NCBI RefSeq assembly: GCF_029945925.1
Contig: NZ_JAQSDN010000035.1
Coordinates: 1-64,000, forward strand
DNA from: Polaromonas sp.
GTDB taxonomy: Bacteria > Pseudomonadota > Gammaproteobacteria > Burkholderiales > Burkholderiaceae_C
Direction of reading: 5' to 3'
Length of the DNA: 64,000 nt
This document shows positions 8,227-16,727 of this stretch, piece after piece; the first letter of the stretch is position 1, and each line of letters begins with the position of its first letter. Under the pieces are notes generated by a model, which did no database searches, was not told the origin of the DNA, and saw nothing but the letters and a program-made list of their open reading frames with translations. The position numbers and the translations under genes are program-made.

Positions 8227-9249
8227 GTGAGCGATCGAGGATCTACCGTTTTCACGGACATTGACTGGGCCAAGCCTGGTAAACAGGTCGGCCATGCGTG
8301 GCTGCCGTATTCAGGGCATGACGATGCCTGGGGCGCAATCGCGCTGCCGCTAGCCGTGATCGGTGACGGCCAAGGGCCCACCGTGCTCATTACGGGCGCT
8401 ATCCACGGCGATGAATACGAGGGGCCGATCGTCATCAATGAACTGATCCGCTCGCTCGAGCCGGCGCAGGTGAAAGGCCGCTTGATCCTGATGCCCGCTG
8501 CCAATGCGCCGGCCCTGCTTGCCGCGTCGCGCGTGAGCCCGCTCGATGGCAAGAACCTCGCGCGTGTGTTCCCGGGGAACCCCTTCGGAACGCCCACCGA
8601 ACAGATTGCCGCGTTCATCCACGACGTATTGTTTCCGCGCTGCGATGCCTACGTCGACCTGCACGCTGGCGGCAGCTCGCTGTTCATCGAGGAAAGCGCC
8701 CAGGTCGTCGTCACGCCTACGATGGCGCCCGCTGTGCGCGAACGCGCCGAAGACATGGCGCGTTGGTTCGGCGCCAAGCTCACCGTCATCACCGACAACA
8801 TGGGCGACCCGCGCACCAGCTGCGGCGCTGCGGCCCACTTGGGGTTGGCGGCTATCGCGGCCGAAATGGGCGAAAACGGCAGCGTTTCGCCTCGCGGTGT
8901 GAAGCGAACGAGGGAATGCCTTGCGCGCGTGTTGGCTCGGCTCGGTGTCGTGCCTGGGGCGCTTCCGGATATGCCGCCAGCGAGTCGTCGCGTGCGCATC
9001 GTGCCACGCGGAGGTAACCTATTGTCCCCGGGCGATGGCTATTTTGAGCCTCTGCATGCGCTGGGCGGCACCGTCCAGGAAGGTGATGTGGCGGGTTATC
9101 TGCACGTATTGACCGAGCCCGGCCTGGCGCCGCGCGAACTTCGCTTCGCCGCCAGCGGCACGGTCTATTCGCAGCGCACCTTCGGGATCACGCGCCAGGG
9201 CAACAACCTGTGCGTGCTGGTCGAAGACGAAGCGGAGGTGGCGGCATGA
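8227..9249 (+). CDS. Succinylglutamate desuccinylase/aspartoacylase family deacylase (DoeB/EutE-like)
   Basis: A 340-residue zinc-dependent N-acyl amino-acid hydrolase. Probable zinc ligands are His60 and Glu63 in GAIHGDEYEGP and His146 in YVDLHAGGS. The layout resembles N-alpha-acetyl-diaminobutyrate deacetylase (DoeB) of ectoine degradation and its EutE counterpart. The GTG start at 8227 follows an AAGGAGAG site. The stop overlaps the start of the next gene (ATGA). Expected role: remove an acyl group from an imported N-acyl amino acid so that the following PLP enzyme can act. The exact substrate is inference. Confidence 0.8.
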   Translation: MSDRGSTVFTDIDWAKPGKQVGHAWLPYSGHDDAWGAIALPLAVIGDGQGPTVLITGAIHGDEYEGPIVINELIRSLEPAQVKGRLILMPAANAPALLAASRVSPLDGKNLARVFPGNPFGTPTEQIAAFIHDVLFPRCDAYVDLHAGGSSLFIEESAQVVVTPTMAPAVRERAEDMARWFGAKLTVITDNMGDPRTSCGAAAHLGLAAIAAEMGENGSVSPRGVKRTRECLARVLARLGVVPGALPDMPPASRRVRIVPRGGNLLSPGDGYFEPLHALGGTVQEGDVAGYLHVLTEPGLAPRELRFAASGTVYSQRTFGITRQGNNLCVLVEDEAEVAA

Positions 9250-10196
9250 GCACGCCCATCACGCTCGACGATTACCGCGCTGCCCAGGCGCGCGTGCAAC
9301 CTTACATCCGGCAAACGCCCCTGGTGAATGCACACCCTTGGGTCCCCGGCGGCGGGACGCAGGTGCGTTTCAAGGCTGAATGCCAGCAGGTTACCGGCTC
9401 GTTCAAGGCACGCGGTGCGTTCAACCGGGTATTGAACCTGTCCGAAGAGGTTCGCCGTCAGGGGCTAGCGACTGCATCGGGCGGAAATTTCGGCGCGGCA
9501 GTCGCCTATGTCGGCAAGACGCTCGGCCTGCCCGCCAACGTGTTCGTGATGAACACCAGTACGCTGATCACGCGGACGCGCATCGAAAGCCATGGTGCCA
9601 GGCTGACTGTACACGGCGACTTTTGGGACCAAAGCTGGGATGCCGCAGGCGCCAGCGTCGCCCAACAGGGCGGTGCGTTGCTTCATCCCTATGCCGATAG
9701 AGACGTGGTGATCGGCCAAGGAACGACTGCGCTGGAAATCATCGACGAATGGCCCGAGGTCGAAACGTTGGTCGTTTCCATCGGAGGAGGCGGCCTGATC
9801 GCTGGCGTGGCGCAGGCGGCCAAGTTGCTGAAACCGTCGATTCGTATCATCGGTGTCGAGGCCGCAGGCTGCCCGACGCTCTTCACCTGCCGCGAGCAAG
9901 GCCGCATCGTGAAGCTCGAGAATGTCAAGACCTTGGTGCCGATTCTTGCTGCCCGTTCGACGGAGCCACTGAACTTCGAATTAATCGAACGCTACGTCGA
10001 CGAGATCGTATTGGTGGACGAGTCGACGATCAAAGATGCCGCTCGCGCCGCTTGGGAGCATGCAGGTCTTGGGATCGAGCTTGGTGCCGCAACCGCCCTC
10101 GCAGCTGTCACTGAATTTTGCTTTGAGCACCGAGATGATGAGAAGATGGCCGTGGTGTTATGCGGAAGCGGGTGCGACGGTATGTCAGCACCTTAA
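9246..10196 (+). CDS. Threonine-dehydratase-like PLP enzyme (EutB-like)
   Basis: A 316-residue fold-type II PLP enzyme. The Schiff-base Lys is Lys54 in GSFKARGA, the phosphate-binding loop is the glycine run at about 180-183 (SIGGGGLIAG), and SGGNFG near residue 79 is the usual substrate loop. It is slightly short for a biosynthetic threonine dehydratase and lacks an ACT domain, so a catabolic role is likely. Its start overlaps the deacylase stop. RidA at the head of the operon could clear its enamine products. Ectoine-utilisation clusters carry a similar protein (EutB), but EutA, EutC and EutD are not adjacent here. Confidence 0.82.
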   Translation: MSTPITLDDYRAAQARVQPYIRQTPLVNAHPWVPGGGTQVRFKAECQQVTGSFKARGAFNRVLNLSEEVRRQGLATASGGNFGAAVAYVGKTLGLPANVFVMNTSTLITRTRIESHGARLTVHGDFWDQSWDAAGASVAQQGGALLHPYADRDVVIGQGTTALEIIDEWPEVETLVVSIGGGGLIAGVAQAAKLLKPSIRIIGVEAAGCPTLFTCREQGRIVKLENVKTLVPILAARSTEPLNFELIERYVDEIVLVDESTIKDAARAAWEHAGLGIELGAATALAAVTEFCFEHRDDEKMAVVLCGSGCDGMSAP

Positions 10197-10224
10197 GCTC
10201 CAGTCATTAGGTACCCTGCGTCAA

Positions 10225-10419
10225 GCCCTAAGGTGAATGGCACTTACTTAAGGGCATTCGCCTCTATCCACCGCAGATTTCCCACAAACCCTGCAATCTG
10301 TCATTCCCGCGTAAGCGGGAATCCAGTGGTGTTTGCGGGCTTTCTGGATTCCCGCTTACGCGGGAATGACGGCTTTTTCCTGCATTTATTGCTTAAGTAA
10401 GTGCCATTCGCCCTAAGGT
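10225..10419. mobile_element. MITE (175 bp) with 10-bp target duplications
   Basis: A non-coding element from 10235 to 10409 bounded by perfect 18-bp terminal inverted repeats (GAATGGCACTTACTTAAG at 10235-10252; its complement at 10392-10409). It is flanked by perfect direct repeats GCCCTAAGGT at 10225-10234 and 10410-10419. This is the signature of a transposed miniature element mobilised in trans. The 10-bp duplication is compatible with an IS4-type transposase, but no matching full element is in this window. Confidence 0.85.
10300..10370. repeat. Nested 27-bp inverted repeat with dRS3-like cores
   Basis: Inside the MITE, 10300-10326 and 10344-10370 are perfect inverted copies of a 27-bp sequence. 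Each is itself palindromic around ATTCCC-N8-GGGAAT (10303-10322 and its mirror). That core pattern equals the dRS3 repeat known from Neisseria, where it is used as a phage insertion site. The whole block could fold into a long hairpin. Confidence 0.8.
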
Positions 10420-10764
10420 CGGTGTCTTGGTGTTATTACAGAGTGACGCGCGTGACAAGATGGCGAAGCGCTGCAAGTGGCGCTGACCGGCGCGAACTTT
10501 AAATATATGCACGACTTTGAACTTTCTCCGCGTCAATTTGCGCTTTACGGATTCCTCCTGAAGAGGTGAAGCCAAGGAACATTGCGGGTTGCCTGCGACG
10601 ACATAGAACGCGGGTTCTGAGGCGATGAAGCCTGTCGCCCATACGGGACGAATCCATTGATACGGATGTCTAGCGGGAAGCCCATGACGGAGACCGGCTC
10701 TGCTGGCCCGATGAAGAGGTCCGGCCGACACAGAACTGGCCGAGCGCCCCCTTTGCTGCTTGAC
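10420..10764. other. No gene recognised
   Basis: About 345 bases between the MITE and the RidA gene. Short open frames exist on both strands, but none shows a recognisable domain, a convincing ribosome site or neighbour linkage. It may be decayed coding sequence. Confidence 0.4.
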
Positions 10765-11109
10765 TCAAACCGCCGCGGTGACGACGATTTCCACCTTCCA
10801 TTCCGGCTTGGCAAGGCGCGCCTCTACGGTGGCCCGCGGCGGGGTGTGGCCAGCGGGGGCCCAGGCGTCCCACGCCAGATTCATGCCGGGGAAGTCGGCC
10901 AGATCGGCCAGAAATATCTGGGCCATGAGGATCTTGCTTTTATCGGTGCCTGCGCGGGCCAGCAGCGCATCGATCGCAGCGAGAACCTGGAGGGTTTGGC
11001 CCCCAATGTCCTGACCGGCATCGACGGGGACTTGCCCTGCCAGGTACACCGTGCCGTTGTGCACGGCCATATGGGACAAGCGGGCGTTGACATCAAATCG
11101 TTGGATCAT
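10765..11109 (-). CDS. RidA/YjgF family protein (second copy)
   Basis: A 114-residue RidA-type protein of normal family length. Landmarks: VHNGTVYLAGQVPVDAGQ, the helix with TLQVLAAIDALLARAGTDKSK, and PPRATVEARLAKPEWKVEIVVTA with the conserved Arg. It shares the strand of the XRE regulator at 11178, 68 bases downstream of it, so they probably form a two-gene unit divergent from the cyclase/ABC transporter operon. Likely clears reactive imines made in that pathway. Confidence 0.85.
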   Translation of the reverse strand: MIQRFDVNARLSHMAVHNGTVYLAGQVPVDAGQDIGGQTLQVLAAIDALLARAGTDKSKILMAQIFLADLADFPGMNLAWDAWAPAGHTPPRATVEARLAKPEWKVEIVVTAAV

Positions 11110-11177
11110 GGTTTTCCCTTTCCAGTGTGTTGAATGGTGGAGACTGAACGCAAAAAATGCCGCATAATTCGTCTTGG

Positions 11178-12056
11178 CTAGGCGCTAGTCAATAGCTGCT
11201 CAAGTAGCTTGGCCCCTTCCGCTCCGCGTTTACATCCGCTCCACAGGTGGTCAAACAGTTGTATGTGAAGATTTACCGCTTCAGGCGAAGAGGTGATCAT
11301 CGCAACACCCACGTGGAGATTGGGCAATTCGCCAACCCGAAAAGGACTCGACCCCAGCACGACGTCGTTTCCTCTATAGAAGAGCTGAAAAGCTACGTTG
11401 GGGATCACGTTCTCTACCAGGCCGATCTGAATACCGACTGGCTCAGTCCTCATCAGATCGGCAATATGCTGCACTTCCGCCTTTGCCGCCAGCTTGCGCT
11501 TGGCGACAACTGCCGGGGGGAGTCCCAAGCGACCGACCAGCCCGAGAGTAGCAAGCCGCCGGACCTCTTCTAGTGAGATCAGGCAGGTAATTGAAGGCTT
11601 CGCCTTCTGGGCCTGCATCCTGCGTTCTCTCAGCGCGTTTAGAACCGCCTGCTGCTCGGCTTTGAGCGAGCCCTTCATCTTGCCGCCGGGGGGGATGGAT
11701 TCCTCGATCATCTGGACAAGATGCTGGTCGTACTGGGGTGTTGTTAGCAGGTAGGACAGGGGGCTGAAAAGGGCAACGATATGGGTGGCATTTTCCTCCA
11801 GCTGTTGCATTCTCGATTGATAGCTTGCTGCGCTGGAGTGGTATTCGGCGCCAACGCCCAGCAGTGATGCCAGAGAGGTTCCGAGAATGGTGGCGATGTT
11901 TTGGATCACATCGATCTTCACGATGTCGCCTTGCTCGATGCGGTACAGCGCCGCGCGCGAAACCTGAAGTTTGCTTGCCAGCTGGTCGGCGGTGTAACCC
12001 GCCCCCAATCGGTAAGCGCGAACCCGACGGCCAATCTCAATCAAATCAAATGCCAT
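11178..12056 (-). CDS. XRE-family transcriptional regulator
   Basis: A 292-residue protein with an N-terminal XRE helix-turn-helix (about residues 7-65; YTADQLASKLQVSRAALYRIEQGD). A ~220-residue C-terminal part of unknown fold follows, probably for ligand sensing. It is divergent from the sugar-acid-like operon starting at 12346 and is its likely regulator. ATG 12056 is the only sensible start. The 290-bp divergent region has two related TGTCTCA sites that could be operators. Confidence 0.85.
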   Translation of the reverse strand: MAFDLIEIGRRVRAYRLGAGYTADQLASKLQVSRAALYRIEQGDIVKIDVIQNIATILGTSLASLLGVGAEYHSSAASYQSRMQQLEENATHIVALFSPLSYLLTTPQYDQHLVQMIEESIPPGGKMKGSLKAEQQAVLNALRERRMQAQKAKPSITCLISLEEVRRLATLGLVGRLGLPPAVVAKRKLAAKAEVQHIADLMRTEPVGIQIGLVENVIPNVAFQLFYRGNDVVLGSSPFRVGELPNLHVGVAMITSSPEAVNLHIQLFDHLWSGCKRGAEGAKLLEQLLTSA

Positions 12057-12100
12057 TCTTTTCTTCTTAAAGCGTCTGTAGGTGGCGCATTGTGCACTAG

Positions 12101-12275
12101 TGTCTCAAAAAGAAAACAGCCGCACTTCTCGCTTTCAACGATGAATTTTTCTCATTACTATCGAAATTCTCTCCTCTAGGAACGCTGACTTTCGGAAGAA
12201 TGAAGAGAATAGACATAGGGTTAATGCTAGCATTTCAATAGGAGATTTACTCAATAATTAGACACTGTCTCATAA
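12101..12275. promoter_or_regulatory. Candidate operators in divergent promoter region
   Basis: TGTCTCAAAA at 12101-12110 and TGTCTCATAA at 12266-12275 are direct near-repeats, each preceded by a CACT-like sequence. They lie one near each divergent gene start, in AT-rich DNA between the XRE regulator and the cyclase gene. They are suggested as binding sites from repetition and position only. Confidence 0.3.
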
Positions 12276-12345
12276 ATGGTTCAGCCTCAGTCGGCATATG
12301 CGGCGTGAAGCGAAAAACTCAAGCATCAAGGGAAAAACGATATTC

Positions 12346-13419
12346 ATGGCTATACCAAAAGCGTTGCAGGAGCCGCGTTGGAAACAGCGCCCTCCGGGGT
12401 CCAATTGGGGTGACTTTGGACCCGACGATCAATACGGTCGCATGAATCTGCTGACGCATGAAAAGGTGAAGCAGGGCATAGCGGAAGTGCGCGAAGGTCG
12501 AACCTTTTGCCTGAGCCTGCCGTTGGACTATCCAGGTGGCAATGCCATGAACGAGAAGCGCCACGCACCCATTCTCCGGCCGACACTGCGCAACGGTCGT
12601 CCGAACATGAACTACAGGCTATTCACCGAGCAGATCGGCCGGACCGATGTCATCTGTGATGACTTGGCTATTATTTATTTGCAGTATTCGACCCAATGGG
12701 ACTCGTTGGCTCACATCGGCCAGCTGTTTGACTCGGATGGTGATGGTATTCCTGAGCCCTTATTTTATAACGGCTATCGCGCAGAGATCGATGTACAGGG
12801 TCCTGCGGATGCCGAAGGAGCCGGGCTCCCGGGTCCGCCGCACCGCCTGACAGCAACCTCATCGGCCAAGGCGCTGGGCATAGAAAAGATGGCCGAATGC
12901 TGCGTGCAGGGCCGCGCGGTCATGGTTGACTTGAGCGCCAACCTCGGCGCCGGACGCACGCTGGTGGGGTATGACGCGCTGATGCGGGTGTTGGACCAAG
13001 ATCAGGTGGTCGTCGAGCCGGGCGATATGGTTTGCCTCCATACCGGTTTCGCGCAACGTATACTTGATATGCAACGTAAGCCCGACATGAAGGCGCTCAG
13101 CAAAAGTGGCGCTGTGCTGGATGGGCGTGACGAAAAACTGCTGCGATGGATTACGGACAGCGGCTTGTCGGCCTTGATTGCCGACAATGAGGCAGTAGAG
13201 TCCCAATCCACATTATTTTCGCACGATTGCTGTGCTGCGCTTCCGCTGCACGAGCATTGCCTGTTCAAGTTAGGCGTGCACCTCGGCGAATTGTGGCACC
13301 TGACGCCGCTGGCCAACTGGCTCCGAGAGAACGGACGAAGCCGATTCCTCCTGACCGCGCCACCGCTTCGGCTGCCTGGTGCCGTCGGCTCACCCACCAC
13401 ACCGATTGCAACGGTCTGA
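12346..13419 (+). CDS. Cyclase-family (PF04199) metal hydrolase
   Basis: A 357-residue protein of the cyclase/kynurenine-formamidase-like superfamily, metal-dependent hydrolases acting on amides or lactones. The metal-binding signature appears as STQWDSLAHIGQ, a variant of the usual TxxDxxxH motif. A second conserved region is near LIADNEAVES. ATG 12346 is preferred on sequence similarity; an upstream ATG at 12298 would add 16 basic residues. First gene of an operon with a PAAT transporter and sugar-acid-type enzymes, so it may open a lactone or lactam ring. Confidence 0.75.
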   Translation: MAIPKALQEPRWKQRPPGSNWGDFGPDDQYGRMNLLTHEKVKQGIAEVREGRTFCLSLPLDYPGGNAMNEKRHAPILRPTLRNGRPNMNYRLFTEQIGRTDVICDDLAIIYLQYSTQWDSLAHIGQLFDSDGDGIPEPLFYNGYRAEIDVQGPADAEGAGLPGPPHRLTATSSAKALGIEKMAECCVQGRAVMVDLSANLGAGRTLVGYDALMRVLDQDQVVVEPGDMVCLHTGFAQRILDMQRKPDMKALSKSGAVLDGRDEKLLRWITDSGLSALIADNEAVESQSTLFSHDCCAALPLHEHCLFKLGVHLGELWHLTPLANWLRENGRSRFLLTAPPLRLPGAVGSPTTPIATV

Positions 13420-13423
13420 AGCG

Positions 13424-14098
13424 ATGAACTACGCATTCGACTTTGCGCCAGTTCTGGAGTATTGGCCTCAGTTCGTGCATGGGACTTGGCTTACAGTGCA
13501 ACTGTCGTTTGCAGCGACTGTCCTCGGCTTTGTCGTCGGAACGCTCTGCGCTGTTGGTAGTGGGAGTCGCAATCCATGGCTTCAGCGGTTCTGCAGGATT
13601 TATGTGGAGGGCATACGCAATACGCCCTTGTTGATCCAGGTTTTCCTTCTGTACTTCGGGTTTGCCAGTATCGGCCTGCCGCTGCCCGCGTGGGTGGCGG
13701 CCTTGGCCACTTTGGTAATCAATGTGGGCGCGTACACCGCCGAAATTATGCGTGCCGGCATCGAGTCGATCAAGCATGGCCAATGGGAAGCTGCGGAATG
13801 TTTGGGCCTGTCCCGTGCGCAGACCTACTGGCACGTGGTTCTCCTGCCAGCGATGGAGCGTGTGTATCCCGCGCTTACCAGCCAGTTTGTCCTTCTGATG
13901 CTCGCGACGTCAATCACATCGCAGATCTCGGCTGAGGAGTTGACAGCGGTTGCAAACCTGGTGCAGTCCATGACCTTTCGCGCTTTTGAGACTTACATCG
14001 TGGTTGGTGTGTTTTACATCCTTCTTTCCTTCGTGATGCGCTTCGGTTTCTGGCTTCTTGGCAAGCTGATCTTTCCGCGCCGCAGGCGATTGGGCTAA
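13424..14098 (+). CDS. Polar amino-acid ABC transporter permease 1 (second system)
   Basis: A 224-residue inner-membrane permease with five or so hydrophobic segments and an EAA loop at WEAAECLGLSRAQTYWHVVL. The VEGIRNTPLLIQVFLLYFG segment is typical of the PAAT family. It starts four bases after the cyclase stop, so it is co-transcribed with it. Pairs with the permease at 14116. Confidence 0.88.
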   Translation: MNYAFDFAPVLEYWPQFVHGTWLTVQLSFAATVLGFVVGTLCAVGSGSRNPWLQRFCRIYVEGIRNTPLLIQVFLLYFGFASIGLPLPAWVAALATLVINVGAYTAEIMRAGIESIKHGQWEAAECLGLSRAQTYWHVVLLPAMERVYPALTSQFVLLMLATSITSQISAEELTAVANLVQSMTFRAFETYIVVGVFYILLSFVMRFGFWLLGKLIFPRRRRLG

Positions 14099-14115
14099 TT
14101 GCTGAGAGATCATCA

Positions 14116-14787
14116 ATGAACAACGACTTCAACATCAACCATTTCGTCTATCTGCTTCATGGTGCAGCTTGGACAGCGGGCCTATCTGCTGTCGGTTTTA
14201 TTGGTGGGGGCGTGCTTGGGCTGGCATTGGCGCTCGGTCGCATCTCTCCATACCGGGCAATAAGATGGACGCTGACGACCTACATTCAGCTGGTTCAGGG
14301 AACGCCACTGCTTATTCTGATGTTTCTCTCCTACTTTGGGCTAGGTGTGCTCGGCTTCAATGTTCCGCCCCTAGTTGCTGCTTCGCTGGCGATGACTATC
14401 TATGCGGGTGCATACCTCGGAGAGATCTGGCGCGGCTCACTTCAGGCTGTGCCAGCTGAGCAATGGGAGACCGCGGAGTGCCTTTCCTTCAGTTCGACCC
14501 AGCGCATGTTTCAAATCATTATTCCCCAGGCAGTACGGATTGCCACGCCTCCGACAGTCGGGTTTCTGGTCCAGATCGTCAAGAACAGCTCACTCGCCTC
14601 TGTTGTGGGTTTCGTCGAACTGGCCCGAGCTGGCCAGGTCGTCAACAACACATTATTCGAGCCTTTCCTGATTTTCTCGCTCATGGCTCTCATGTACTTT
14701 GCACTGTGTTATCCACTCTCACGCTGGAGCGGATCGCTTGAACGGAAACTGGGTCGGACCCGAAAAGTAATGGTCATTGAAGGATGA
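14116..14787 (+). CDS. Polar amino-acid ABC transporter permease 2 (second system)
   Basis: A 223-residue permease with the TYIQLVQGTPLLILMFLSYFG segment and an EAA-type loop at WETAECLSFSSTQRM. It starts 17 bases after the first permease and ends three bases before the ATPase start. It is the second half of the heterodimeric channel. Confidence 0.88.
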   Translation: MNNDFNINHFVYLLHGAAWTAGLSAVGFIGGGVLGLALALGRISPYRAIRWTLTTYIQLVQGTPLLILMFLSYFGLGVLGFNVPPLVAASLAMTIYAGAYLGEIWRGSLQAVPAEQWETAECLSFSSTQRMFQIIIPQAVRIATPPTVGFLVQIVKNSSLASVVGFVELARAGQVVNNTLFEPFLIFSLMALMYFALCYPLSRWSGSLERKLGRTRKVMVIEG

Positions 14788-14790
14788 AGA

Positions 14791-15537
14791 ATGGACAAGG
14801 ATAAGGAAATGGACGTGATCGTCAAACTCGATAACGTTGAAAAAAGCTTCGGCAGCACGCCGGTGCTCAAGGGCATTTCTTTTGAAGTACGCAGGGGAGA
14901 AGTAGTCGCGATCATTGGTCGAAGCGGCTCCGGTAAGAGCACGGCCTTGCGTTGCATAGACCGTCTGGAGGTCATCGACTCCGGAAGCATCGATGTCTGC
15001 GGACACCAACTGGCAAGCAGTCAGCTGGATCTGAAGAAACTGCGCCGCGATGTCGGGATCGTCTTTCAGAGCTACAACCTCTTTCCGCACCTAACGGTGC
15101 AGCAGAATGTGTCGCTTGCCCTGCGCGCAGTCAAGAAGATGTCGCGGGACGCGTCCGCGCTGGTCACTAGCAAAGTCCTGAAGCGGGTCGGTATGGAAAA
15201 CAAGCTGGATGCCTACCCGGAGGAATTGTCCGGTGGACAGCAGCAGCGCGTGGCGATTGCCCGTTCACTTGCCATGGAGCCGCAGCTGATGCTCTTTGAC
15301 GAGGTGACCTCCGCGCTTGATCCCGAGTTAACTGGCGAAGTCCTACAGGTGATGGAGGACTTGGCCAAGGGCGGCATGACGATGATTTTGGTTACCCATG
15401 AAATGGCATTTGCACGCAAGGTTGCAGACCAGGTGATCTTCATGCATCAAGGCAAGGTCTGGGAGACAGGCCCTGCCGACATCCTTTCCAACGCGCAGAC
15501 TTCCGAGCTCAAAAAATTTGTAGGCAGTGCGCTCTAG
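14791..15537 (+). CDS. Polar amino-acid ABC transporter ATP-binding protein (second system)
   Basis: A 248-residue ATPase with Walker A GRSGSGKST (43-51), LSGGQ signature, Walker B LMLFDE and VTHE switch His. The key catalytic residues of the PAAT family are present. A ribosome site (GAAGGATG) precedes ATG 14791. The stop codon lies inside a perfect 26-bp palindrome (15523-15548) that separates it from the binding-protein gene. Confidence 0.92.
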   Translation: MDKDKEMDVIVKLDNVEKSFGSTPVLKGISFEVRRGEVVAIIGRSGSGKSTALRCIDRLEVIDSGSIDVCGHQLASSQLDLKKLRRDVGIVFQSYNLFPHLTVQQNVSLALRAVKKMSRDASALVTSKVLKRVGMENKLDAYPEELSGGQQQRVAIARSLAMEPQLMLFDEVTSALDPELTGEVLQVMEDLAKGGMTMILVTHEMAFARKVADQVIFMHQGKVWETGPADILSNAQTSELKKFVGSAL

Positions 15538-15548
15538 AGCGCACTGCC
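15523..15548. terminator. 26-bp perfect palindrome across the ATPase stop codon
   Basis: GGCAGTGCGCTCT (15523-15535) is followed at once by its exact reverse complement (15536-15548); the TAG stop is in its centre. No T-run follows, so it is better read as an intra-operon hairpin (mRNA stabiliser or partial terminator) than a full terminator. Such a hairpin could set the ratio of binding protein to membrane subunits. Confidence 0.5.
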
Positions 15549-15582
15549 CGTGAATAAACCTACTTTAACCAGGAGAAAACTA

Positions 15583-16365
15583 GTGATTAAATTTAACATC
15601 AAACGCAGCCTTGTTTTTCTGACGATGAGCGTCGCCGCATTTTCGGCCAATGCAGACATGCTAGACAGCGTGAAGCAGTCGAAGAAGTTGCGTGTCGCCA
15701 TTGAGCTCGCGCTGCCTCCTTATGGCATGACGAACGACAAGATGGAGCCGCTCGGCTCTGATGTGGATACGGCGCGCCTGCTCGCAAAAGATCTTGGCGT
15801 TGAGCTGGAAATTGTTCCAGTGACCGGGCCCACACGGATCCCGTTTCTTCAAACAAAAAAAGCCGATCTCGCCATCGCCACGCTTTCGATCAGTCCGGAG
15901 CGCGCCAAAGTGATTGACTTTTCGACTCCGTATTCGGTAGTTCAGATTGTTGTTGCCGCTCCGAAGTCGATAAACATCAAAGGTTATCCGGACCTGGCGG
16001 GAAAGTCGATCGCGATCACGCGCGGGAATGTACAGGAGGCAGAACTGATGAAGATGGCCGTTGGCGCGCAGATCGTTCGGTTTGACGACGACGCCACCTT
16101 GGTTACCGCCGCTGTTAGCGGTCAGACACCAATCGTTTCGACGGCGACAACTCTTTTAAAGGCAATTCAGACCAAAAGTCCTGATCGCCAAATGGAAACG
16201 AAATTCGTTTTGAGAACCTTCGAACTTGGTATTGGTATTCCAAAGGGCGAAGAGAGAATGCTTGCCTGGATTAATGAGTGGGTCAAAACGAACCGTAGCA
16301 ATGGCAAGTTAGGCGCAATTTTCAAGGAATTCCATGGCGCGGATTTGCCGCCTCTTTCGAAATGA
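15583..16365 (+). CDS. Periplasmic substrate-binding protein, family 3 (second system)
   Basis: A 260-residue solute receptor. The GTG at 15583 is chosen as start because AGGAG lies seven bases upstream and a normal signal peptide follows (basic KFNIKRS, hydrophobic core, cleavage after FSANA). A GTG at 15550 would add 11 residues ahead of the signal. Mature protein: LRVAIELALPPYG, then GSDVDTARLLAKDLG and a second lobe with SIAITRGNVQEAEL. Last gene of the transporter set. Its stop overlaps the NIPSNAP gene start. Confidence 0.87.
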   Translation: MIKFNIKRSLVFLTMSVAAFSANADMLDSVKQSKKLRVAIELALPPYGMTNDKMEPLGSDVDTARLLAKDLGVELEIVPVTGPTRIPFLQTKKADLAIATLSISPERAKVIDFSTPYSVVQIVVAAPKSINIKGYPDLAGKSIAITRGNVQEAELMKMAVGAQIVRFDDDATLVTAAVSGQTPIVSTATTLLKAIQTKSPDRQMETKFVLRTFELGIGIPKGEERMLAWINEWVKTNRSNGKLGAIFKEFHGADLPPLSK

Positions 16366-16688
16366 TTTTCGAGCTCCGTATCTATCATTGCGCCCAAGGA
16401 CGCCTACCAGCGTTGCATAAACGCTTTGAAGAGGTCACGTTGGGTCTCTGGAAAAAGCACGGCATTGAAGCGGTAGGGTTCTGGACGACGCTGGTCGGAC
16501 CCAGCAACCAGACCCTTACCTTCATGCTGCAATGGAAGAGCCTGGCAGATCGAGAGCGGATCTGGAGTTCCTTCTCGGGTGACCCCGAGTGGCTCAGCGA
16601 ACGGGCACGCCACGACGCCGAGGCGCCTATTGTGGCGAAGGTTGAAAACCAGCTGCTGGAGCCGACGGCTTATTCTCCTATTCGCTAA
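16362..16688 (+). CDS. NIPSNAP family protein
   Basis: A 108-residue dimeric ferredoxin-like fold protein. It has the family opening FELRIYHCAQGRLPALHKRF and the central VGFWTTLVGPSNQTLTFMLQW. Its start overlaps the stop of the binding-protein gene (ATGA). Catalytic role unknown; NIPSNAP genes are often found in bacterial catabolic operons. Confidence 0.83.
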   Translation: MIFELRIYHCAQGRLPALHKRFEEVTLGLWKKHGIEAVGFWTTLVGPSNQTLTFMLQWKSLADRERIWSSFSGDPEWLSERARHDAEAPIVAKVENQLLEPTAYSPIR

Positions 16689-16727
16689 ATTACTGCGCAT
16701 TCAACTCAGTAATCAATTTCACCCACA

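Noticed and set aside
10300-10370. CRISPR-like repeat
   Set aside because: Only two copies, inverted and not direct, with no regular spacers; it is a palindromic repeat inside a MITE.
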